NCBI GenBank assembly: GCA_003232015.1
Contig: QIKU01000033.1
Span: 1-14,990, forward strand
Direction of reading: 5' to 3'
DNA: 14,990 bases
Origin: Gammaproteobacteria bacterium
Lineage (GTDB): Bacteria > Pseudomonadota > Gammaproteobacteria > UBA6429
Numbering within the stretch: position 1 is the first letter of the stretch; each line of letters starts with the position of its first letter. The notes beneath the pieces were generated by a model. That model was not told where the DNA came from, ran no database searches, and saw only the letters and a program-made list of their open reading frames with translations. This document shows positions 7,364 through 14,990 of this stretch, piece after piece. The translations under genes and the position numbers were made by a program.

Positions 7364-8608
7364 ATGAACACCTATAGAATATTACTTGGAGTTTTATCGA
7401 TACCCATTTCTTTTTATATTGCATGGGATGCTTTTCGCAATAAAGACTACCGTTTTTTATTACAACGCCTGGCAATACATTTTACCGCAGCAAAAGAACT
7501 CAAAAAAAAATCAATATGGATTCATGCTGCATCCGTTGGTGAAGTAAATGCTGCCACACCACTTATCCATAAACTGGCAGCGCATAGTAAAATTATATTA
7601 ACAACCAACACCCCCTCTTCAGCAGTCCGCGTTGCAAACACCTTAAGTGAACATGTTGTTCACTGCTACTGCCCGATTGACTGGCAATGGGCGATTAGAA
7701 AATTTATTTCAACATTCCAGCCGCGTTGCCTGCTCATTGTCGAAACCGAACTCTGGCCTAATTTATTTACTGTAGCCGACGCACAACACCTTCCTGTTAC
7801 CATTATTAATGGCAGAATATCAGCTCGAACTTTGCATGCGTCAGCCTGGATGAAAAAACGCTACCGGGATTGCTTACAAGCCTGCCACTATGTATTAACG
7901 CGAAGTAAACAAGACAGCCAACGTTTTATAGCACTGGGCGCTAACGCATCGAAAGTAAAAACTGTTGGTAATATCAAATTTTATCCGCAACATAACATTA
8001 ATAGCATTACTGCTTTTAAAGCACCCAGACCTTATGTGCTGGCTGCATCAACTCGCGATGATGAAGAAGCATTGGTTGTTGCAGCATGGGTTAAATCAAA
8101 ACATACAGAGCAGCTTCTTGTTATTGTGCCACGCCACCCTAAACGTATCGAAGAAATTATTAGCCAGCTCAAACCGTATAACCTTAAACTGGCCATTCGC
8201 AGCCGTAATGACACTATTACATTAGAAACAGATATTTACATTGCCGACACCTTTGGCGAACTGCTCAATTTTATAAAAGGCGCAACGTTTGTGATAATGG
8301 GTGGTTCGTTCGTTAATAAGGGTGGCCAGAATATTCTGGAAGTTGCCCATGCAGGAAAAACGGTGGTGTTTGGCCCCTTTATGGATAACTTTAAAGAAGA
8401 AGCGCAGCTTTTTATTGAACAACAAGCCGGTATTCAAATTAATAATATTCAGTTACTACCCGAAACAATCAATAAATTATTAAACCAGCCTGAAGCCAAT
8501 CAGCAATATCAGAACAATGCCATCCAGTTAATGACGCAGCAACAATCTGTTTTAGATACTTACCTATTGGAATTAAAAAAACTTTACCCTGACATAAATC
8601 CGTTATAA
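7364..8608 (+). CDS. waaA: 3-deoxy-D-manno-octulosonic acid transferase (Kdo transferase)
   Basis: A 414-residue GT30 enzyme that transfers Kdo from CMP-Kdo to lipid IVA on the cytoplasmic face of the inner membrane. The N-terminal hydrophobic segment (about residues 5-24) is the membrane anchor. WIHAASVGEVNAA (52-64) holds the catalytic base Glu60. ETELWPNL and INGRIS follow. The C-terminal GGSFVNKGGQNILEVAHAGK and GPFMDNF are the donor-binding region. It begins 6 nt after tolC. It converges on kdkA, whose stop lies 3 nt beyond this one. The neighbouring Kdo kinase suggests a single phosphorylated Kdo in this organism, as in Haemophilus-type LPS; that is inference. Confidence 0.97.
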   Translation: MNTYRILLGVLSIPISFYIAWDAFRNKDYRFLLQRLAIHFTAAKELKKKSIWIHAASVGEVNAATPLIHKLAAHSKIILTTNTPSSAVRVANTLSEHVVHCYCPIDWQWAIRKFISTFQPRCLLIVETELWPNLFTVADAQHLPVTIINGRISARTLHASAWMKKRYRDCLQACHYVLTRSKQDSQRFIALGANASKVKTVGNIKFYPQHNINSITAFKAPRPYVLAASTRDDEEALVVAAWVKSKHTEQLLVIVPRHPKRIEEIISQLKPYNLKLAIRSRNDTITLETDIYIADTFGELLNFIKGATFVIMGGSFVNKGGQNILEVAHAGKTVVFGPFMDNFKEEAQLFIEQQAGIQINNIQLLPETINKLLNQPEANQQYQNNAIQLMTQQQSVLDTYLLELKKLYPDINPL

Positions 8609-8611
8609 AAG

Positions 8612-9325
8612 CTAACCAGCATACCCCTGCATAAACCACTGCCAACACTGTGCATTAAAAATAATCGCTGGATCCATTGCTACGGCTTTATTTAAAGAAC
8701 GCTTAAAGCGATTAATATCGGCCTGCTTCCAGCCCTGTGCCGGTTTTCGCTGACAACACTTATCAAAATCAATCAGATAAAAACGACCGCCTTCATCCAT
8801 CAATATATTTTTAACATTTAAATCCACATGATGGATACCTTTATCGTGGAAGCGTTTAATCATACTACCTATTGCAATCCAGTGACCTTGTTCAAGTGTG
8901 TTATTAGATAGCTCTTTTAATAATAAATGGCTATGTCGGATGCGTTGTGTAATAAGATCGGCTCTATAGAAAAGTCCTTCACGAACAACGTGCGCTGCAA
9001 CAGGGCGAGGAACAGGCAGTGAACACTTTTGCATATGCTCTAACAGTTTAAACTCACGCCATGCCCGTGTAAGAGACAGACCCAGCCAGAGATATTGGTC
9101 TTCGACATATTCTGCAATTTTACCACCACGCCTATAATGTCGAAGCACCAGCTCACGTCCCTGATAATCAACAAAAAAAGTGGTACCACGCCCTTCTGCA
9201 AAACCAATAATGGCACTGCGGTTAGCCCAGATTTTTACGCTAAAGCTGATGTCATCCTGAGTAGAAAAAACGTCATCATCGTAAAGAATATATTCATTTC
9301 CTTGCTGGCTCTGGATAATACTCAT
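8612..9325 (-). CDS. kdkA: 3-deoxy-D-manno-octulosonic acid kinase (Kdo kinase)
   Basis: A 237-residue lipopolysaccharide kinase of the protein-kinase-like fold that phosphorylates lipid A-bound Kdo at O-4. Landmarks are GRGTTFF (45-51), LRHYRRGG (61-68), the catalytic loop HHVDLNVKNIL with Asp168 and Asn173, and the metal-binding DFD at 186-188. It is convergent with waaA and is the last gene of a minus-strand series after the GT9 gene, with a 50-nt gap. Its place next to waaA agrees with its role. No strong ribosome-binding site is visible before ATG 9325. Confidence 0.95.
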   Translation of the reverse strand: MSIIQSQQGNEYILYDDDVFSTQDDISFSVKIWANRSAIIGFAEGRGTTFFVDYQGRELVLRHYRRGGKIAEYVEDQYLWLGLSLTRAWREFKLLEHMQKCSLPVPRPVAAHVVREGLFYRADLITQRIRHSHLLLKELSNNTLEQGHWIAIGSMIKRFHDKGIHHVDLNVKNILMDEGGRFYLIDFDKCCQRKPAQGWKQADINRFKRSLNKAVAMDPAIIFNAQCWQWFMQGYAG

Positions 9326-9375
9326 ACTGTTATTCGTTACCAGTTATTAAATAAAAAACTATCTTAACAAACTTT

Positions 9376-10392
9376 TTAAACTGCGACTTTAATAATCTTG
9401 TTGACTGATTTTTGTACATCATCAACGGATGGGATGCTGCCATCCGCGTGAAAGACAGCGTCATGCTTACCGTAGCGCGGCCAGTAGCGATACAACACAG
9501 CGGATGAAAAAATACCCACCGTGGGTGTATCACAGCATATTGCCAGATTACGAATACCGGTATCATTGCCAATAACAACAGCAGCACCTTTTAAAAAGCC
9601 AAAGGTTTCTTCCAGTGGCAGTGCTTTTTGTACTTCAATATTTTTTATTTTAGCCTCTGCATTTGTTAATTCCATTAAGTTAGTCACTGATTCCCATTTA
9701 GCCAGCCCTTCAAGAACAATATGCTGATGATTAGGGTATTGTTTTGATAACTTTTGTAGCAATGATGCAAAGTGTTCAACAGGCCAGCATTTATTGGCAA
9801 TGGATGCTGTCGTAAAATAAACAAAATAGGGCTTATCTTTTTTTAATGCCGGTGTATTAATATGAGAATCAGGGGGTGTTGTCACATTTGCACCAAACAC
9901 ACGTAGCATATCCAGTAATGTCTCGGCCTCGAACTGCATGTCTGAACGAAAGACGCAGACATCGTAAAGAATACGCTGCCAGTTACGATAGGGATAGCTT
10001 ACCTTGAGCATCGACTTATTAAGCAAACCTAATAATATTGAACGGCTTGAAACTGTCATATCAAAAAGTATGTCGTGATAGCCGAGTTCTTTCGCGACTC
10101 TTATTTGTTCTCTTTTTGGCACATGGCGCTGATCACTGCCAATCGCAACATGCACTCTATCCACCATGTCTTCAGGCACACCATAGCGGTAGTTGCTAAC
10201 CACACTTAAGGTAATGGATGCGTTAGGAAAAAACTTGCGCGCTTCTGCAATAAAGGCACGGGTCAGGATCATATCCCCTAAAGCTGCATGGCGAATAATC
10301 GCAATGCTTTTTATATCGTCAGGTACAATAGTCTTAAACTTCTCTTGAGTTTTTTTGGAAACCCATGCACCACGTGTAAACCAAAATTTCAT
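9376..10392 (-). CDS. Glycosyltransferase family 9 protein (heptosyltransferase-like)
   Basis: A 338-residue GT-B enzyme of the WaaC/WaaF/WaaQ type, expected to add heptose or a similar sugar from an ADP-sugar to the LPS inner core at the cytoplasmic membrane. The N-terminal SIAIIRHAALGDMIL (29-43) is the acceptor-side P-loop-like motif with the conserved Asp40. The C-terminal GNDTGIRNLA (275-284) occupies the donor-binding site, where most family members have S/D-x-GPxHxA. The usual Pro-x-His is replaced by Ile-Arg-Asn, so the donor or activity may differ. It lies between the methyltransferase and kdkA on the same strand. It is a separate gene from the divergent GT9 at 11346-12410 and only distantly similar to it. 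Confidence 0.88.
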   Translation of the reverse strand: MKFWFTRGAWVSKKTQEKFKTIVPDDIKSIAIIRHAALGDMILTRAFIAEARKFFPNASITLSVVSNYRYGVPEDMVDRVHVAIGSDQRHVPKREQIRVAKELGYHDILFDMTVSSRSILLGLLNKSMLKVSYPYRNWQRILYDVCVFRSDMQFEAETLLDMLRVFGANVTTPPDSHINTPALKKDKPYFVYFTTASIANKCWPVEHFASLLQKLSKQYPNHQHIVLEGLAKWESVTNLMELTNAEAKIKNIEVQKALPLEETFGFLKGAAVVIGNDTGIRNLAICCDTPTVGIFSSAVLYRYWPRYGKHDAVFHADGSIPSVDDVQKSVNKIIKVAV

Positions 10393-10489
10393 CTTATATA
10401 CTTTTCTTTATTCTTATTTATTAAAATACTATGAACAATACCCGCCACCGTGAAATATGCACTACTACAAACATAGTGATGCCTTAATA

Positions 10490-11275
10490 TTATTTATACA
10501 TCAGCGCAACAAAATTCCCGTCAGCTTCTTCAAACTCTCTTTCTAAGCTGTAGTCTGAAAATCCAACACGTCTGACGAGTGTTTCCAGATTCTTTCCGCT
10601 AAAAAGGTGTAAATGTTCTAATGGCTTTAATGCTCCCCACTGACATTTATCTTTATGTGCATGTTCACAGGCCGTATCCGGAGTTTGGAAAACAACCATG
10701 CCTCCTGGTTTTAATATGTCATAAATGCCCTGTAAATCTTTCACCACATCTTCGAAATGTTCGACTACATCAATGCCGGTGATTAAATCAAACATGTCAG
10801 CAGCCAACTGGCGCTTTGCATCCTCGAATCGTTCTGAAAATATCTGGCTCTTATACTGAGGGTAGCTATTAATAAAAGGACGGATTAATTCTGGTACAAG
10901 TTCAATACCATACACATTCAAACCCTTTTCGTGTGCGGCAGCAAGATTAAATCCTCGATTACAACCAATATCAAGGTATTTTTTATTTTCACCCGAGGTT
11001 TGCATATGACGGATTGAAAAATCAATGATCTGCTCAGCCCGTTGTTTTTGCTGTTCAAAATTCTTGTAATTTTTTAATTTACGGAAAGGGGCAACTAACC
11101 TTCGACGAAAGGATTTTATGAAATTCCCGCTATATGCTTTATAGAGATTTTCTGTTTTTAATAATTGATCAATATAGATAAGCCCACAATGGTGACAATG
11201 CAAATAGTTCTGGCCATCGATATGACGCAAACTACACAGGCACGTTTGGCCATTCTTATTCCTCTTTTTTTTCAA
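10490..11275 (-). CDS. Class I SAM methyltransferase with a damaged N-terminal zinc ribbon
   Basis: A 261-residue reading frame from TTG at 11275. The Methyltransf_23-type domain has YLDIGCNRGFNLA (100-112), GIDVVEHFEDV (167-177) and LKPGGMVVFQTPD (188-200). The LKPLEHLHLFS tail is typical of sugar or surface-glycan methyltransferases. A CHHCG knuckle at 27-31 is half of a zinc ribbon, but upstream only C-x-C is present. In the next frame, an ATG at 11253 with GAGGA 7 nt before it reads MAKRACVVC. Adding one base near 11225-11229 would join it as CVVCGHIDGQNYLHCHHCG, a normal CxxCG...CxxCG ribbon. The TTG start has no ribosome-binding site. I therefore suspect a 1-nt deletion, or a sequencing error. 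The enzymatic domain itself is intact. Confidence 0.8.
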   Translation of the reverse strand: MKKKRNKNGQTCLCSLRHIDGQNYLHCHHCGLIYIDQLLKTENLYKAYSGNFIKSFRRRLVAPFRKLKNYKNFEQQKQRAEQIIDFSIRHMQTSGENKKYLDIGCNRGFNLAAAHEKGLNVYGIELVPELIRPFINSYPQYKSQIFSERFEDAKRQLAADMFDLITGIDVVEHFEDVVKDLQGIYDILKPGGMVVFQTPDTACEHAHKDKCQWGALKPLEHLHLFSGKNLETLVRRVGFSDYSLEREFEEADGNFVALMYK

Positions 11276-11345
11276 TATTCTAAAGCAAGCCTGTTAGTTA
11301 ATTTTCTGGCTTTTACTCCGGCTAATCCGTAAAATACCATCCCCA

Positions 11346-12410
11346 ATGCCATGCTCAAATAACCTGCACAGTGTTAAAAAAATCCTCATTGTCCGTAATG
11401 ACAAGCTGGGCGACTTGTTGGTGTCCTTTTCAGCCTTTGCAATCCTGAAAAAGAACCTGCCCGACACAGAAATCCATGTCCTTGTGCCTAAGTATACCGC
11501 GCCAATCGCCAAATTGTGTAAATTTATTGACCATGTCATCATCGATCCCCAATCCCAGAGCCAGCCCCAGGCATCAAAAACACATGCGCTTAATGAAGCA
11601 TACCAATTAAGCCAGCTTATCCGGCAACAAAATTATGATGCTATCATCACCCTTGTTTCGACTCTACGGGTCGCTGTTGCGGCGTTTTTAGCTAAAATTC
11701 CAATTCGAATTGCGCCAGCAACAAAAATTGGCCAGATTTTTTATAATCACCGCATCACGCAACGTCGCTCACGCTCAGAAAAACCCGAACACCGCTATAA
11801 TCAGGAGCTTGCCGAGTATTTCCTGTCACTGCTCAATATTGCTCCTTTGAAAACAGTCAGCCCGCCTTATCTGGAATTTAATGCCAATACCACCCACCAG
11901 CTAAAACAACAATTTATGGAAGAACACCATATCCCCTCTGATCATTTATTAATTTTTATTCACCCCGGCAGCGGTGGCTCAGCACGCAATTTGTCACCAC
12001 CGCAGTTTGCCCAGCTTGCCAATATGCTGCAAAGTCCTCAGCCCCTGAGTTTTATTATCAGCTACGGGCCAGGCGAACAACAGGCAGCCAGCTCGGTCTA
12101 TGCTGAAATTAGCCATGACAAAATTTTATATGAGTCAAAACAGGGGTTAGAAAAGTTTAGCCGGCAGCTAGCCTTTGCCGATCTTTTTATTAGTGGTTCA
12201 ACCGGACCATTGCATATTGCGGGGGTACTCGACAGACCGACCGCTGCTTTTTATACCCGCCGCCGCTCTGCAACCGCATTGCGCTGGCAAACCTTAAACT
12301 CGGGGAATAAACGGCTGGCTTTTTGTCCGGCAGAAGATGTTGCAGAGGAAGATATGTCTACTATTGATATTGGCCAGGCAGCAAAAGAAATAAGCCGCGC
12401 CTTTTTATAA
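11346..12410 (+). CDS. Glycosyltransferase family 9 protein (heptosyltransferase)
   Basis: A 354-residue GT-B enzyme. ILIVRNDKLGDLLVSFSAF (13-31) is the N-terminal motif with the conserved Asp23. FIHPGSGGSARNLSP (204-218) is the hinge and donor-side loop. SGSTGPLHIAGVLDRPTAAF (283-302) is the canonical GT9 donor motif with Gly-Pro-Leu-His. It probably adds a heptose or related sugar in LPS core assembly. It is transcribed away from the methyltransferase, with 70 bp between the starts, so the two share a divergent promoter region. Its last 6 bp overlap the convergent end of the protease gene. ATG 11346 is the only in-frame start near the conserved motif. Confidence 0.92.
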   Translation: MPCSNNLHSVKKILIVRNDKLGDLLVSFSAFAILKKNLPDTEIHVLVPKYTAPIAKLCKFIDHVIIDPQSQSQPQASKTHALNEAYQLSQLIRQQNYDAIITLVSTLRVAVAAFLAKIPIRIAPATKIGQIFYNHRITQRRSRSEKPEHRYNQELAEYFLSLLNIAPLKTVSPPYLEFNANTTHQLKQQFMEEHHIPSDHLLIFIHPGSGGSARNLSPPQFAQLANMLQSPQPLSFIISYGPGEQQAASSVYAEISHDKILYESKQGLEKFSRQLAFADLFISGSTGPLHIAGVLDRPTAAFYTRRRSATALRWQTLNSGNKRLAFCPAEDVAEEDMSTIDIGQAAKEISRAFL

Positions 12411-14990
12411 CAACACTTTATTCCTTTTACGCCGACCCCGCCATAGATGTATAACAGACAAACCTAAAAGTAAAATAAACATGAATGGATTAAATGCGGC
12501 CTTCGGATTAAGGCTACAACCGCCACCACCACCGGTATTATTCACGACTGCACTTACTACCGGACTAACAGTGACATTGACTGTATCCAACATAGAAGAA
12601 TTTCCACTATTGTCTGTGACAATTAAAGAAAAACCAAGTACCTGACTAGCCGAAGGCCCAGTAAAAGTTGGTGACACCGTGTTTGCATTACTCAGTGTCA
12701 CGGTATCACCCACCGTTTGTGCCCATGCATAAGATACTATTGAGCCATCTAAATCAAAACTTGCACTGCCATCCAGTGTAGCCGTTGCACCTTCGACAAC
12801 ATCAAAATCATTGCCTGCGTTTGCAACGGGGGCATTGGTTACAATAATGTTTACAATATCTGAGTCTGTATTATTATCAAGATCGGTTACGGTTAACCTA
12901 AATGAAACAATCTCTGTATTCGCTGAAGTGATAAAAACCGGCGTTGCTGATGCAACATTGCTTAAACTAACGTTTTGACCAGCCACCTGTTCCCACAAAA
13001 AACTGGATATTGTTCCATCATCTATATCAGAGCTAGCGCTACCATTTAATGTAACAGCCGCACCCGGATTAACAATTTGATCTGCACCCGCATTCGCCAC
13101 AGGTAAGCTGCCCACTAGAGGGGCCTGGCAACGGTATACCGACACATCGTCAATAACCCAACCTAAATTGGCCGTATTGCTATCCGTACCCAATCGCCAG
13201 CGCAGTAAAAGTGCCGAATTTACAAAGGTTGATAAATTAAAACGTGTTGAAACATAGCCATTGCTTGAACCGGAAAACGCCATTCGCCCGGCTAATGGAT
13301 TTTGGAAACCAGCATTAATGATGCCCGTATAAATTTTACCATCCACAATTAAACCACCGGCATCATTCCAGCTTGTGCCGTTATTTGTACTGTATTCAAC
13401 GACAGCACCATCATAGTAATTGCCAGCCGCGGCCTCAAGCTCGATCGAATGATTAAAATGCAAAAATAGTTTATCCGAGGTTGCAGGTAAGGTAACGCTG
13501 ATTTGCGCGTACAGATCGGAACGTGTACTTACACTTTCAGAAAATAACGCGGTAGTACCTGAACCTGCATAACCCGTTGCTTGTCTCCAATTAATGTTTG
13601 CAAGGCTGTTATCACGCGTTAAAGTCCAATTCGAAATGCCTGAATCAATATCATCTGAAAAAATAACTGAAGCTACGCTACCACCTGAAGGACAAATACT
13701 AGCTTCTGGATTAAAGTTATTAACGGGTTGCAAATTCATTTCAACCGCTGTTAACGCAGCTTGTACTTGTGTGCAGTCTGAATTGACAAACCCGGCTGTG
13801 CCCGCAATAACTAAATCACTGCACGCCTGATTAAGTGCATTGTATAAGTCCAGATAATCAGAGCCACTGGTTAAAAATTTTGTTTGCACTTCATAATACA
13901 ATGTTGCAACTTTGGTAATTCCCAGAGCAGAAACAGTCTCGCCATTGAAAACACCACCCGTCTCGGCTGCTGAGCCATCAACCATTAAATAAACAGCCTT
14001 ATTATTAACACCACTGTTAGTATGCACATTATTGCTAGCACCATTACCGGTAAAATAGTTTGGACTTTGCATTCTATCTGGATCTAAAAAGGCCGGCGGA
14101 TTTCTCAAATTTCGAATAGCGCCACCGGGTAAATCTTCACCCAATAGCCACTTGTCTGCAGCTGTATCACTACCCGCTCCATTTGTTTGATCAACAAATT
14201 CTCCCCATACATCAGAGAATGATTCAGCAATTGAACCCGACTGGTAATAAGAAAACAGGTTCGATTCATTCTGGGTCACACCATGAGTATACTCATGTGC
14301 CACCACATCATCAGCTTGAGCATAGCCATCACCAAAAAACATTTGTTCTCCCGTCCAGGCAGCATTTCCAAAACCAACAACACCATAATGCACACTGGTG
14401 ATTATGGTGCTTCCTGAACCTGTAATCCCATCTCGACCATGCGTACTTGAATAAAAATTATAAGTATCTGCAACATACAAATGTGCCGCTCTTGCATCTG
14501 CATCGCCGGCGGTGCAGGTGGTATCAGCCTCACCACAAATAAAAGTTCCTGGAATAATTTCGGTATTGTTTGCGGTATAAGTCGCACGACTTAGTGCGAA
14601 ATGAATCTGATTAAGGTTAAAGACGATCGAACCATTATTCGCGTCAACAAGAACAAGTTCATTAATTAAGTTGCTTGCAATTGTTAATTTCCAAACCAGG
14701 CGTGCTGGCATTTTACTAGGTGAAATAAGTGCAGGATTAAAAATAGACAGTTCGGCAACGCTTACAACCAGAGCCTCACTATTTACTGAATACCATTTTG
14801 CAACGGCAGATCTAGCAACTGTCGTGGCTTTTTCTACACTAATCTGTGATGTCACATCCAATAACAACTCGGGAGCGGTTTCACCTGCAACATATTTAAC
14901 CTGGTTATATTTATCAACACCTACAACCAATTCTGCACCCATAACAGGCACGCCTTTATAATGTTGTTGAAAACGAAGCGTTTTATCTGA
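12405..14990 (-). CDS. Secreted M4 (thermolysin-family) metallopeptidase with PKD-like repeats and a C-terminal sorting tail (N-terminus beyond window)
   Basis: The 861 visible residues are numbered from the window edge. The frame is open there, so the signal peptide is missing. The first residues, DKTLRFQQHYKGVPVMGAEL, belong to the FTP propeptide, followed by a PepSY-like segment to about 135. The M4 domain spans about 150-430: zinc site H232-E-Y-T-H236, third ligand E256 in AESFSD, and catalytic His323 in NNVHTNSGVNNKAVYL. A jelly-roll-like domain (about 440-622) ends GWVIDDVSVYRC. Two PKD/REJ-like repeats (about 630-720 and 721-810) each begin PVANAG. The C-terminus is GGGGGCSLNP with Cys825, one membrane helix and RGRRKRNK. 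It is probably secreted, self-activated and processed or anchored at its tail. Convergent with the GT9 gene by 6 bp. Confidence 0.93.
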   Translation of the reverse strand, partial: SDKTLRFQQHYKGVPVMGAELVVGVDKYNQVKYVAGETAPELLLDVTSQISVEKATTVARSAVAKWYSVNSEALVVSVAELSIFNPALISPSKMPARLVWKLTIASNLINELVLVDANNGSIVFNLNQIHFALSRATYTANNTEIIPGTFICGEADTTCTAGDADARAAHLYVADTYNFYSSTHGRDGITGSGSTIITSVHYGVVGFGNAAWTGEQMFFGDGYAQADDVVAHEYTHGVTQNESNLFSYYQSGSIAESFSDVWGEFVDQTNGAGSDTAADKWLLGEDLPGGAIRNLRNPPAFLDPDRMQSPNYFTGNGASNNVHTNSGVNNKAVYLMVDGSAAETGGVFNGETVSALGITKVATLYYEVQTKFLTSGSDYLDLYNALNQACSDLVIAGTAGFVNSDCTQVQAALTAVEMNLQPVNNFNPEASICPSGGSVASVIFSDDIDSGISNWTLTRDNSLANINWRQATGYAGSGTTALFSESVSTRSDLYAQISVTLPATSDKLFLHFNHSIELEAAAGNYYDGAVVEYSTNNGTSWNDAGGLIVDGKIYTGIINAGFQNPLAGRMAFSGSSNGYVSTRFNLSTFVNSALLLRWRLGTDSNTANLGWVIDDVSVYRCQAPLVGSLPVANAGADQIVNPGAAVTLNGSASSDIDDGTISSFLWEQVAGQNVSLSNVASATPVFITSANTEIVSFRLTVTDLDNNTDSDIVNIIVTNAPVANAGNDFDVVEGATATLDGSASFDLDGSIVSYAWAQTVGDTVTLSNANTVSPTFTGPSASQVLGFSLIVTDNSGNSSMLDTVNVTVSPVVSAVVNNTGGGGGCSLNPKAAFNPFMFILLLGLSVIHLWRGRRKRNKVLL

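Noticed and set aside
14282..14297. Perfect 16-bp palindrome CATGAGTATACTCATG
   Set aside because: It encodes the HEYTH zinc motif of the protease; the symmetry follows from codon choice and is most likely chance.

Overview
The window looks like a gammaproteobacterial chromosome. It has lipopolysaccharide (Kdo/core) genes, a gram-negative TolC-type exporter and a TPP-riboswitch-controlled thiC. It also carries a secreted M4 metallopeptidase with a Cys-containing C-terminal sorting tail. I cannot name the species from sequence alone.

Layout. (1) Positions 1-2650 are an AT-rich accessory patch holding three toxin-antitoxin-like modules on both strands. The first is a HigB/RelE-like toxin overlapping a HigA/VapI-like antitoxin cut by the window edge. 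The second is a HigB (Gp49-like) toxin gene broken by two small insertions, followed by an intact HigA-like antitoxin. The third is a Pol-beta-fold nucleotidyltransferase overlapping a 56-residue small protein, with two damaged copies of that small gene nearby. REP-like palindromes edge this patch. (2) Positions 2676-4743 hold thiC with its TPP riboswitch, on the minus strand. (3) Positions 5012-8608 are a compact plus-strand cluster: PIMT-like methyltransferase, rhodanese, TolC-family outer membrane protein and waaA (Kdo transferase). (4) Positions 8612-11275, minus strand, carry a methyltransferase, a GT9 heptosyltransferase-like enzyme and kdkA (Kdo kinase). A second GT9 gene at 11346-12410 is divergent from them. 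With waaA these form a lipid A-Kdo / inner-core assembly locus. (5) Positions 12405-14990, minus strand, hold most of a large M4 (thermolysin-family) protease with a jelly-roll-like domain, two PKD/REJ-like repeats and a GGGGGC-transmembrane-Arg tail; its N-terminus lies beyond the window.

How the parts fit. waaA adds Kdo to lipid A, kdkA phosphorylates Kdo, and the GT9 enzymes and methyltransferase probably extend or decorate the core or another surface glycan. The thiC gene is an independent thiamine-biosynthesis unit. The left 2.6 kb is a hotspot of small addiction or defence modules with visible gene decay: frameshifts, an in-frame 102-bp tandem duplication, and direct repeats around the higBA relic.

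The points most worth a second look are: the nucleotidyltransferase/56-aa overlapping pair and its duplicated fragments; the broken HigB beside an intact HigA; an apparent 1-nt deletion that removes the first half of a zinc ribbon in the methyltransferase; and a 27-codon leader ORF that ends in an ATGA overlap with the thiC start. All calls come from reading the sequence; no database search was run.
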